Of a stretch of DNA of 14,845 bases, positions 1-7,437 are shown one piece after another. The notes under the pieces were generated by a model. It saw only the letters and a program-made list of their open reading frames with translations, was not told where the DNA came from and did not search any database. The DNA is from an uncultured Pseudomonadota bacterium (GTDB taxonomy: Bacteria > Pseudomonadota > Gammaproteobacteria > Steroidobacterales > Steroidobacteraceae). The stretch covers positions 1 through 14,845 of the forward strand of contig CAITAM010000192.1 in assembly GCA_903890265.1 (NCBI GenBank). Direction: 5' to 3'. The position numbers and the translations under genes were made by a program. Position 1 is the first letter of the stretch. Every line of letters begins with the position of its first letter.

Positions 1-1646
1 ATAACCGCGGTGAGGGCGGGGCACTGGCGCTGATGGCACTCGTGATAGGCGAGGGCAAGTTCCAGCGCCCGGCGCTCATTGCGACCCTCGCGCTGCTCGG
101 TTGTGCGCTCTTCTACGGCGACGGCTGCATAACACCCGCGGTATCGGTGCTGTCGGCGATCGAGGGCCTGCAGGTAGCAGAGCCCACTCTCTCCCGCGCG
201 GTCGTGCCGCTGGCTGTCATTTGCCTGCTGGTCCTGTTTGCGTTCCAGCGCCACGGGACCGGGGCGATCGGCAAGCTTTTTGGTCCTATCATGCTGCTGT
301 GGTTCCTGTGTCTTGCGCTGCTCGGCGTGCGCAACATCGTGCAGGCGCCGTTCGTTCTTGCCGCGATGAACCCCTGGTACGCGGCCAGTTTCGTTATCAG
401 CCACCGCACCGTGTCGTTCGCGGTCCTCGGGGCCGTGTTCCTCGCGGTCACGGGGGGCGAGGCGCTGTATGCGGACCTCGGTCACTTTGGCCGCGAGCCG
501 ATTCGCCTCGCCTGGCTGTGCGTTGCGTGGCCGGCGCTGGTGCTCAATTATTTCGGTCAGGGAGCGCTGATACTCACCAACCCGGCGGCCCTTGAGAACC
601 CTTTCTACCTGCTCGCTCCGCCGTGGGCGCTTCTGCCGCTCGTGATCCTGGCGACCGCGGCGACGATCATCGCGTCCCAGGCGGTTATCTCGGGAGTCTT
701 CTCGATCACTCAGCAGGCGGAGCACCTCGGATTCCTGCCCCGTATCCGCGTGTTGCAGACGTCCGATACGTCGATCGGGCAGATTTACGTGCCGTCGGTT
801 AACTGGATCCTTTGTGCGGCGACTGTCGGGCTCGTACTCGCGTTCCGTTCTTCTGACGCCCTGACCGATGCCTACGGCATTGCCGTCGCCGGCACCATGG
901 TGATTCAGACGGCGCTGCTCGTCACGTTGTTGTTTGGTCGATGGAACCAGCCAAAGGAACGACTGTTTCTGCTGGTGGCGCTGCCGATGGGCCTCGTCGA
1001 CCTGCTGTTTTTCGCTGCAAATGCCGAGAAAATTCCGACGGGTGGCTGGTTTCCGGTGCTTTTCGGGTTCTGTGTCTTTGTCGTGATGCGAACCTGGATG
1101 CGCGGGCGAACGGTGGTCAGCGAGCAGATGCGCCGGCAGGAGCGGTCGATCCAGAGCTTTCTTGCGGAAATCGAACGTGATCCGCCCCAGAGGGTGCCTG
1201 GAATTGCCGTATTCATGAGCGGCAACAACCAGGGAATTCCCCGGACGCTAGCGCGCAATACGCGCTACAACGGCGTGCTTCACGCCCACACCATCCTGAT
1301 GTCGGTTACGACGGCGCGCATTCCGCGGGTACCGCGCGGTGGGAAAATCAAGATTTCCCGGATCGCCGATGGCATTGACCGCGTGGAGACACAGGTTGGT
1401 TTCATGGAGCGTCCGGACGTGCCGCGCCTGCTGCGTGACGCGGAGAAGGCCGGCCTTGGGTATCGCACGGACAATGCCGCCTACTTCCTTGGACGCGACG
1501 AGATAGTCATCGCGAGCCCGCGCGGCATGGCGCGCTGGCGCAAGTACTTGTTCATGTTCCTGGCCAGGAATTCGGAGTTTGCCGGTGCGCACTTCGGTAT
1601 TCCGCCGGAGAGAATCATCGAGCTCGGCGGGCAGGTCCAGATCTAG
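1..1646 (+). CDS. kup: KUP/HAK/KT-family potassium uptake protein, 5' end cut by window
   Basis: Low-affinity K+ uptake permease of the inner membrane (KUP/TrkD family, probably K+/H+ symport by family knowledge). The frame is open from base 3: the first visible residues, NRGEGGALAL, match the family's conserved N-R/H-GEGG-hydrophobic segment, so translation starts outside the window and the first in-frame ATG at 33 is internal. About 547 residues are visible against roughly 620-630 for full-length bacterial Kup, so about 80 are missing. Family signatures seen are FYGDGCITPAVSVLSAIEGL (bases 111-170), GGEALYADLGHFGREP (about 453-500) and NYFGQGALIL (about 546-575). These are followed by more hydrophobic membrane segments and, from about base 1090, a soluble C-terminal domain with the typical VPGIAVFMSG and RYNGVLHAHTILMSV stretches. 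The stop is TAG at 1644-1646. The symporter gene follows after 15 bp, suggesting co-transcription. Family call is secure; the ion is inferred from family. Confidence 0.95.
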   Translation, partial: NRGEGGALALMALVIGEGKFQRPALIATLALLGCALFYGDGCITPAVSVLSAIEGLQVAEPTLSRAVVPLAVICLLVLFAFQRHGTGAIGKLFGPIMLLWFLCLALLGVRNIVQAPFVLAAMNPWYAASFVISHRTVSFAVLGAVFLAVTGGEALYADLGHFGREPIRLAWLCVAWPALVLNYFGQGALILTNPAALENPFYLLAPPWALLPLVILATAATIIASQAVISGVFSITQQAEHLGFLPRIRVLQTSDTSIGQIYVPSVNWILCAATVGLVLAFRSSDALTDAYGIAVAGTMVIQTALLVTLLFGRWNQPKERLFLLVALPMGLVDLLFFAANAEKIPTGGWFPVLFGFCVFVVMRTWMRGRTVVSEQMRRQERSIQSFLAEIERDPPQRVPGIAVFMSGNNQGIPRTLARNTRYNGVLHAHTILMSVTTARIPRVPRGGKIKISRIADGIDRVETQVGFMERPDVPRLLRDAEKAGLGYRTDNAAYFLGRDEIVIASPRGMARWRKYLFMFLARNSEFAGAHFGIPPERIIELGGQVQI

Positions 1647-1651
1647 GGGTT

Positions 1652-1659
1652 AGGGGGAA
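1652..1659 (+). promoter_or_regulatory. Strong ribosome-binding site of the symporter gene
   Basis: AGGGGGAA sits 4 bases (counted from the G run) before the ATG at 1662 and directly follows the kup stop codon. It supports the chosen start and suggests independent, efficient translation initiation on a shared transcript. Confidence 0.65.
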
Positions 1660-1661
1660 CG

Positions 1662-2966
1662 ATGGCTGCGGGAAGCAAGGCGCTGGCCAATCGGATTCTG
1701 CGGGGCCTGCTGATCGGCGCCTTGCTCGGCGTTGCCGTGCTCACCGTCGGCGAAAGGGTGCCGGCAGTGCTCACGTTCGCGCAGCAGACCGCAGTCTGGG
1801 TCCTCGATCCGTTGGGCCAGATCTTCCTGCGGATGCTTTTTTTCGTCGTCATCCCTCTCGTTTTCGTTCTTCTGTGCGGGGCGGTGCTCAGTCTTGGCGG
1901 ATCCGGTCAGCTCGGCCCGATCGCCTTACGGACCTTCCCTTTGTTTTTCCTGAACATGGCGATTGCCGTGACGATCGGGCTCGTGATGATGAACGTCGTT
2001 CGGCCCGGCGAGCGGATGGACCTCGCGACGCGCGAACACTTAATGGCCGAATACGGGGGCAGCCATGCGGCGCCCGCGGCGGTAGCGGGTTCCTTCACGC
2101 CCGGCTCCGTCGTCGACATGCTCATGCCGCGAAACCTGTTCGGTGCGTTCATCGGCAACCGGCGGGATGCGCTGGGCGAGGTCCTGCCGCTTATCCTGTT
2201 CGCGATTCTCGTGGGTGTCTCTGCAACTCGGCTGGCCGATGAGAGACGCGAGCGGTTACGTGAGGGGCTGGCGACCGTTGCGGAGCTCATGACCGGTATC
2301 GTGCACATGGCGCTGCAGCTCGCGCCCTATGCGGTGCCGGCCATGATCTTCAGCGTCGTGGTCAAGGCCGGCGTCGATGTGCTGCTCGCCCTTGGCCTGT
2401 TCGTGATCGGATGTGGCGGCGCTTTGCTCCTGCACCTGTTCGGGACGATGTCGCTGTGGCTCAGGTTTCTTACGGACCGCAGCCCGGTAGAAACGTTCCG
2501 CAGCATGCGCGAGGCACTCATCACGGCGTTTTCCACCAGCTCGAGCACGGCCACGTTACCGACTGCCCTGACGGTTGCCCGCGAGCGGCTCGGTATCAGC
2601 GATGCCACCAGCGGGTTCGTGCTGCCGCTCGGCACCACCATGAACACCAGCGGGTCGGCGCTCTACGAGGGCTGCGTGGTGCTGTTCGTTGCCCAGGTAT
2701 TCGGCGTGCACCTGTCGCTCGGTGCTCAGGTCAGTCTGCTGTTGATGTCGGTAGTGACTGCGACGGCTGTCGCCGGCATCCCCGGCGGTTCACTTCCGCT
2801 GATCGCCGGCCTGCTGACGACCTTTGGCATTCCGCCGGAGGGCATCGGCATTGTTCTTGGGGCGGACCGACTGCTCGACATGACGCGCACCATGGTCAGC
2901 GTGGGCTCTGATATCGTCACCTGCGCAGTCGTAGATCACGGCCTGAAGCGCAGTCAGCGCGGCTAG
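1662..2966 (+). CDS. Dicarboxylate/amino acid:cation symporter (DAACS, GltP/GltPh-like)
   Basis: Secondary transporter of the inner membrane, 434 aa, normal length for the DAACS (SLC1-like) family. Hydrophobic segments run through most of the protein. The hairpin-1 serine motif STSSSTATLP is at residues 291-300 and TM7 at about 315-347. The hairpin-2 region contains AGIPGGSLPL at 371-380, and TM8 contains ADRLLDMTRTMVSVGSD at 401-417. TM8 keeps the counterparts of GltPh D390, D394, R397, T398 and D405 (here D402, D406, R409, T410, D417); by family knowledge the Arg favours an acidic substrate such as glutamate, aspartate or a C4-dicarboxylate. Two departures: the classical TM7 NMDGT reads NTSGS (328-332), and the position of GltPh N401 is S413. 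Both touch residues that bind sodium in GltPh, so the coupling ion may differ. The start at 1662 has a strong RBS. Exact substrate is unknown. Confidence 0.9.
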   Translation: MAAGSKALANRILRGLLIGALLGVAVLTVGERVPAVLTFAQQTAVWVLDPLGQIFLRMLFFVVIPLVFVLLCGAVLSLGGSGQLGPIALRTFPLFFLNMAIAVTIGLVMMNVVRPGERMDLATREHLMAEYGGSHAAPAAVAGSFTPGSVVDMLMPRNLFGAFIGNRRDALGEVLPLILFAILVGVSATRLADERRERLREGLATVAELMTGIVHMALQLAPYAVPAMIFSVVVKAGVDVLLALGLFVIGCGGALLLHLFGTMSLWLRFLTDRSPVETFRSMREALITAFSTSSSTATLPTALTVARERLGISDATSGFVLPLGTTMNTSGSALYEGCVVLFVAQVFGVHLSLGAQVSLLLMSVVTATAVAGIPGGSLPLIAGLLTTFGIPPEGIGIVLGADRLLDMTRTMVSVGSDIVTCAVVDHGLKRSQRG

Positions 2967-3074
2967 CTCGCGGTTCTTTGCACAACTTTGCCGCTGCCCG
3001 TAGGTCACGCTGGCGGGCGACGGGCAAACTTTGCTGGCAAATCGTTAATACCCAGATAACACACGGCGGGTCCG
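2967..3074. promoter_or_regulatory. Intergenic regulatory region before the efflux operon, with clustered TTTGC/GCAAA half-sites
   Basis: This 108-bp gap holds five copies of one pentamer: TTTGC at 2977-2981, 2987-2991 and 3030-3034, and GCAAA at 3024-3028 and 3037-3041. The last three form two overlapping perfect inverted repeats, GCAAA-C-TTTGC (3024-3034) and TTTGC-TG-GCAAA (3030-3041). AACTTTGC is directly repeated at 2984-2991 and 3027-3034. A separate 7-bp inverted repeat, TGCCCGT/ACGGGCA, pairs 2995-3001 with 3020-3026, but no T run follows, so it is not a convincing terminator. The arrangement looks like an operator for a dimeric regulator; that is inference and no regulator gene is adjacent. 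Confidence 0.45.
3031..3060 (+). promoter_or_regulatory. Possible weak sigma-70 promoter of the efflux operon
   Basis: TTGCTG (3031-3036, 3 of 6 matches to TTGACA) is separated by 18 bp from GATAAC (3055-3060, 4 of 6 matches to TATAAT), which is 14 bp before the adaptor ATG. The -35 candidate lies inside the palindrome TTTGCTGGCAAA, where a bound regulator could block or alter it. The match is weak and the distance to the start short, so treat this as a candidate only. Confidence 0.25.
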
Positions 3075-4313
3075 ATGCAGTTCACCGATTTCCCCCGCGG
3101 CCGGCTTTTGGTGCTCGCCGTGCTGCTCGCAGTTGCCACGGCCATGACGGGCTGCCAGCGCAAGCCGGCGGCGGCGTCCGACGGCTCCGCGCCGGCTACT
3201 GGAACGAAGACGTGGGGCGGGGCCAAGGGTGGCCCGGCGGATGCTGCCGCAAGGCCCGTCCCTGTCGGGCTCGGTGTCCTGACCAAGGAGGACCTGCCGG
3301 TTTCCATTACGGCACTTGGAACCGTGACGCCCGTCGCGACTGTCACGGTCAAGCCGCGCGTGGATGGGCAGATCGTCCGGCTGAATTTTACCGAGGGTCA
3401 GACGGTGCACGCCGGCGACCTGCTCGCGGAAATCGATCCGCGACCGTTCAACGTCCAGTACGACCAGGCGGCGGGGCAGCTCAACCGGGACCGCGCTCTC
3501 CTCGAGACCGCGAAGCTTGATCTGGCGCGCTACCGGCTGCTCTTCAGCCAGGACTCGATTGCGAAGCAGCAGGTGGATTCACAGGAGAGTCTCGTCCGGC
3601 AGTACGAGGGCAGTATCAAGACCGATGAGGCCAATGTGGCTAGCGCGAGGCTGCAGCAGACCTACGCCAAAGTGACAGCGCCGGTGAGCGGGCGGGTGGG
3701 GCTGCGTCAGGTCGATCTCGGCAATGTCGTTCACGCCGCGGACGCGACGGGGCTCGTCGTGATTACTCAGCTCAAACCGATCACGGTCGTTGGTACCGTA
3801 CCGGAGGACCGACTGCCTGCCCTGATGAAGCGTCTGCTCGCGCACGAGCCAATTCCCGTGGAGGCATACGACAGGACCAATGCGACCCGACTCGCGTCCG
3901 GCGTGCTGCTGACCGTGGACAACCAGATCGACGTCGCCACCGGCACCGTCAAAGTCAAAGCCCAGTTCGCCAATGACGACCTGTCGCTGTTTCCGAACCA
4001 GTTCGTGAACCTGAAGGTACAGTACGGCAGCCTGCCGAACGTCACCGTTGCGCCGACGTCGGCCGTTCAGCAGGGACCGGACGGCTCCTTTGTCTATGCC
4101 GTCGGGGAGGATTCGACGGTGCACCTGTCTGCCGTCAAGGTCCTGTCGACGGTGGGCGAGAGGACGGCGATCGACACGCCATTGGCCCCCGGTACTCAGG
4201 TCGTGGTCGACGGAATCGACCGACTGAAAGACGGCGCGAAGGTCAGGGGAAGTGCCCCGCCAACCGGCGCCCCGGCCGGGACCACGAGTCCCCGAAAGAA
4301 AAAGCCGCAGTAA
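3075..4313 (+). CDS. mdtA: RND efflux periplasmic adaptor subunit, MdtA/MuxA-like, probable lipoprotein
   Basis: Membrane fusion protein linking the RND pump to the outer-membrane channel, 412 aa. A short N-terminal hydrophobic stretch (residues 11-26) ends in MTGC with Cys27, a plausible though not ideal lipobox, then an Ala/Gly/Pro-rich linker to about 60. The order is the adaptor-family one: barrel-sandwich half with VKPRVDGQIVRL (92-103) and EGQTVHAGDLLAEIDPRPF (107-125), an alpha-helical hairpin at about 126-195, the second lipoyl half TAPVSGRVGLRQVDLGN (201-217), and a beta-barrel with VDNQIDVATGTVKVKAQF (281-298) and LFPNQFVNLKV (305-315). The C-terminal domain ends at GIDRLKDGAKV (380-390), followed by a basic, Pro-rich tail. 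These stretches closely match E. coli MdtA as I remember it, although E. coli MdtA is membrane-anchored rather than a lipoprotein. It is the first gene of the operon; the RBS before 3075 is weak. Confidence 0.93.
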   Translation: MQFTDFPRGRLLVLAVLLAVATAMTGCQRKPAAASDGSAPATGTKTWGGAKGGPADAAARPVPVGLGVLTKEDLPVSITALGTVTPVATVTVKPRVDGQIVRLNFTEGQTVHAGDLLAEIDPRPFNVQYDQAAGQLNRDRALLETAKLDLARYRLLFSQDSIAKQQVDSQESLVRQYEGSIKTDEANVASARLQQTYAKVTAPVSGRVGLRQVDLGNVVHAADATGLVVITQLKPITVVGTVPEDRLPALMKRLLAHEPIPVEAYDRTNATRLASGVLLTVDNQIDVATGTVKVKAQFANDDLSLFPNQFVNLKVQYGSLPNVTVAPTSAVQQGPDGSFVYAVGEDSTVHLSAVKVLSTVGERTAIDTPLAPGTQVVVDGIDRLKDGAKVRGSAPPTGAPAGTTSPRKKKPQ

Positions 4314-4323
4314 GCGAACCGAC

Positions 4324-7300
4324 GTGCGCACCAACCCGTCCGCGATCTTCATCGAGAGGCCGGTCGCGACCTCGCTCCTGATGGTGGCGATCGTGCTGGC
4401 AGGTCTCTTCGCGTTTCGCTGGCTGCCGCTCTCCGCGCTGCCGGAGGTTGATTACCCGACGATACAGGCAGTTACCCTGTATCCGGGGGCCAGTCCGGAG
4501 GTCACGGCGTCAGCCATCACGGCGCCACTCGAGCGCCAGTTCGGCCAGATTCCGGGTCTGAAGCAAATGAGTTCGACGAGCTCCGGCGGCGCATCCATCA
4601 TCACGATGCAGTTCGCGCTGAGCATGAGCCTTGACGTGGCGGAGCAGGAAGTGCAGGCGGCGATCAATGCCGCAGCGACGCTGCTGCCGACGGACCTGCC
4701 GTCGCCGCCCATATACAACAAAGTCAATCCCGCGGACGCACCCGTCGTCACTCTCGCGGTGACCTCGCCAACGCTGCCGTTGCATGAAGTAGAGGATCTG
4801 GTCGACACGCGTCTTGCGCAGAAGCTTTCACAGATTAGTGGCGTAGGTCTCGTCAGCCTCTCTGGCGGTCGGCGCCCGGCAGTACGCATTCAGGTAAATC
4901 CAGTGGCGCTCGCCGCCAAGAGCCTTTCGATCGAGGACGTTCGCACCGCCGTCACTTCGGCGAACGTGAATCTGCCGAAGGGTAACTTTGACGGCCCCAC
5001 GCGCGCACAGACACTCTCGGCCAATGACCAGATGACGAGCGCCGACGAGTATGCGCAGCTCGTCATCGCCTACCGCGACGGAGCTCCGGTGCGAATCCGT
5101 GACATCGGTCGCGCCGTGAACGATGCCGAAAACATTCGCATCGGCGCATGGAAGGACAAGACCCCGGCAATCATAGTGAACGTCCAGCGCCAGCCCGGCG
5201 CCAATGTCATCGAGGTCGTGGACCGGATCAAGTCCCTGCTGCCGACCCTGACGGAGGGACTCCCGGCGTCGGTGACGGTCACCATCCTTACCGACCGCAC
5301 GACGACTATCCGCGCCTCCGTCCACGACGTCGAGATGGAGCTGCTGCTGGCCGTTGTACTGGTCGTGCTGGTCATCTTCGCCTTCCTGCGCGACCCGTGG
5401 GCGACCCTGATACCGAGTCTTGCGGTCCCCGTGTCGTTGATCGGTACCTTCGGTGCGCTCTATCTGCTCGGTTTCAGCATCAATAACCTCACCCTGATGG
5501 CGCTGACAATCGCGACGGGATTCGTCGTCGATGATGCAATCGTCATGATCGAGAACGTCGCAAGGTACGTGGAGCAGGGCGCTTCGCCGACGGAAGCGGC
5601 GCACAAGGGCTCGGCCCAGATCGGCTTCACCATCATTTCCCTGACGGTATCGCTGCTGGCGGTTCTCATCCCACTGTTGTTCATGGGAGACGTGGTCGGC
5701 CGGCTGTTCCGCGAATTCGCGATCACGCTCGCGATTGCGATCATGATCTCTGCCGTCGTATCGCTGACGCTCACGCCGATGCTCTGCGCCAAGCTGCTGA
5801 AGCCCGAAGCGGCGCAGCACCACGGCAGGCTCGCCAAACTCTGTGAAGCCGCTTTCGACTGGTCGCTTCGCCAATACGCACGGTCTCTTGAGTGGGTCCT
5901 GAAGCACCAGCAGATAACCCTGTTGGTCGCGCTGGGCACCCTCGTCCTGACGGTGCTCCTCTACATCGTCATTCCCAAGGGTTTCTTCCCTGTACAGGAT
6001 ACGGGCGTCATCCAGGGCATCTCGGTCGCTGACCAGTCCGTCTCCTACGCGGCGATGGCGCAGCGTCACGAGCGTCTCGCGGACGCGGTGCTGGCCGACC
6101 CGGCCGTAGAAAGCCTGAGCTCGTTCATCGGCGTCGATGGAATCAACACCACGCTCAACAGCGGCCGATTCCTGATAAACCTGAAACCGCAGGCCCAGCG
6201 CGCGGATTCGGCTGCCGACGTCGGACGCCGGCTGGCCTCGCGCCTCGCGAACGACGTTCCCGGAATCACGCTCTACCTTCAGCCGGTTCAGGATCTGACC
6301 ATCGACGACTCGATCGGTCGTGGCCAGTACCAGTTCACCCTGCAAGCGACGGATCCGGCCCTCCTCGGTACCTGGGTGCCGAGGCTCGTTGCCCGCCTGC
6401 AGGGCGTCGCGCAACTGGCCGGCGTGACGAGCGACTACCAGGACCGTGGCTTGCAGGCCTATATCGATATCGATCGCGATACGGCGGCAAGATTCGGTAT
6501 CACGGCGGCCGCGATCGACAACGTGCTTTACAGCGCCTATGGCCAGCGGCTGGTGTCGACCATCTTCAACCAGGCGAATCAGTACAGGGTCGTGCTGGAA
6601 GTGGGGGAGAGGTGGCGCCAGGGTCCGGACGGGCTTGGCGCCCTGTATATTCCGTCCTCGACCGGCACGGCCGTGCCGCTGTCCACGATCGCCAAGATCA
6701 CCGAGCGCTCAGGGCCCCTGTCGATTGGCCACCTCGGCCAGTTCCCCAGCGCGAACATCTCGTTCAACCTAGCACCCGGGGTCTCGCTGGGCGAGGCGGT
6801 GCAGCAGATTGAGACGGCAGAAACCGAGCTTGGCATGCCGGCCTCGATGCAGACGACGTTCCAGGGCGCGACGCTCGCCTTTCGCGCCACCGCCAAGTCG
6901 GAAATTCTGCTGATTATTGCGGCCATCGTCGTGATGTACATCGTGCTCGGCGTTCTTTACGAGAGCTACATTCATCCGATCACGATCCTGTCCACGCTGC
7001 CATCGGCGGGCGTCGGTGCCTTGCTAGCGCTGATGATTTCACGGACCGATCTCGGCGTGATCGGCATCATCGGAATCATCCTGCTGATCGGCATTGTCAA
7101 GAAGAACGCCATCATGATGATCGATTTCGCGCTTGAGGCGGAGCGGGTGGAGGGGAAAGCGCCGCTGGAAGCAATCCATCAGGCGTGCCTGCTGCGTTTC
7201 AGGCCCATCCTGATGACGACGCTCGCGGCACTTCTCGGTGCGTTGCCGCTGATGATTGGCACGGGCGTGGGTGCGGAGCTCCGTCATCCTCTCGGCATCA

Positions 7301-7437
7301 CCATGGTCGGCGGGCTTATCGCCAGTCAGGCGCTCACGCTCTTTACCACGCCAGTGATCTACCTTGCGTTTCACCGCTGGGTCGCGCGCTTCGATCCGGC
7401 GCCGGTCCCCGACGACGACGGGATTGCTGCGGGATGA
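4324..7437 (+). CDS. mdtB: RND multidrug efflux permease, MdtB/MuxB-like subunit
   Basis: Inner-membrane proton-driven drug transporter of the HAE1-RND family, 1037 aa from GTG 4324. It tracks E. coli MdtB throughout as I recall that protein: FIERPVAT in TM1, LPEVDYPTIQ, NVQRQPGANVIEVVD, DRTTTIRASV and IPKGFFPVQDTG. TM4 carries the essential Asp pair D403-D404 (GFVVDDAIV), and TM10 the Lys927 counterpart of AcrB K940 (IGIVKKNAI). Start choice: the open frame reaches back to GTG 4252 inside the adaptor gene, but that adds 24 Pro/Arg-rich residues unlike any RND N-terminus. GTG 4324, 10 bp after the adaptor stop, gives 9 residues before the conserved Phe-Ile-x-Arg-Pro, as in relatives. Its RBS is poor, so the exact start is uncertain. 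In E. coli MdtB works with MdtC as a heterotrimer (reported as B2C), with the two subunits playing unequal roles. Confidence 0.95.
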   Translation: MRTNPSAIFIERPVATSLLMVAIVLAGLFAFRWLPLSALPEVDYPTIQAVTLYPGASPEVTASAITAPLERQFGQIPGLKQMSSTSSGGASIITMQFALSMSLDVAEQEVQAAINAAATLLPTDLPSPPIYNKVNPADAPVVTLAVTSPTLPLHEVEDLVDTRLAQKLSQISGVGLVSLSGGRRPAVRIQVNPVALAAKSLSIEDVRTAVTSANVNLPKGNFDGPTRAQTLSANDQMTSADEYAQLVIAYRDGAPVRIRDIGRAVNDAENIRIGAWKDKTPAIIVNVQRQPGANVIEVVDRIKSLLPTLTEGLPASVTVTILTDRTTTIRASVHDVEMELLLAVVLVVLVIFAFLRDPWATLIPSLAVPVSLIGTFGALYLLGFSINNLTLMALTIATGFVVDDAIVMIENVARYVEQGASPTEAAHKGSAQIGFTIISLTVSLLAVLIPLLFMGDVVGRLFREFAITLAIAIMISAVVSLTLTPMLCAKLLKPEAAQHHGRLAKLCEAAFDWSLRQYARSLEWVLKHQQITLLVALGTLVLTVLLYIVIPKGFFPVQDTGVIQGISVADQSVSYAAMAQRHERLADAVLADPAVESLSSFIGVDGINTTLNSGRFLINLKPQAQRADSAADVGRRLASRLANDVPGITLYLQPVQDLTIDDSIGRGQYQFTLQATDPALLGTWVPRLVARLQGVAQLAGVTSDYQDRGLQAYIDIDRDTAARFGITAAAIDNVLYSAYGQRLVSTIFNQANQYRVVLEVGERWRQGPDGLGALYIPSSTGTAVPLSTIAKITERSGPLSIGHLGQFPSANISFNLAPGVSLGEAVQQIETAETELGMPASMQTTFQGATLAFRATAKSEILLIIAAIVVMYIVLGVLYESYIHPITILSTLPSAGVGALLALMISRTDLGVIGIIGIILLIGIVKKNAIMMIDFALEAERVEGKAPLEAIHQACLLRFRPILMTTLAALLGALPLMIGTGVGAELRHPLGITMVGGLIASQALTLFTTPVIYLAFHRWVARFDPAPVPDDDGIAAG
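7434..7437 (+). other. ATGA start/stop overlap, mdtB to mdtC
   Basis: The ATG of the second RND gene (7434-7436) shares bases with the TGA of the first (7435-7437). This is the usual signature of translational coupling and suits two subunits that must assemble in a fixed ratio. Confidence 0.85.

Noticed and set aside
1837..1843. T7 run inside the symporter gene as a slippage or frameshift site
   Set aside because: The frame continues intact through a normal-length protein, and the run is explained by Leu-Phe-Phe codons in a membrane helix.
2995..3026. Hairpin TGCCCGT/ACGGGCA as a terminator for the symporter gene
   Set aside because: The loop is 18 bases and no T run follows the stem, so it does not fit an intrinsic terminator.
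4828..6414. 528-codon open frame on the minus strand inside the MdtB-like gene
   Set aside because: It is antisense to a clear RND gene, its translation is Arg/Asp/Gln-rich with no recognisable domain, and GC-rich coding DNA often leaves this frame open.
7185..7433. Upstream extension of the MdtC-like frame by 83 codons
   Set aside because: It reads the MdtB-like gene out of frame. Family N-termini begin just before F-I-x-R-P-V-A-T, which ATG 7434 supplies.
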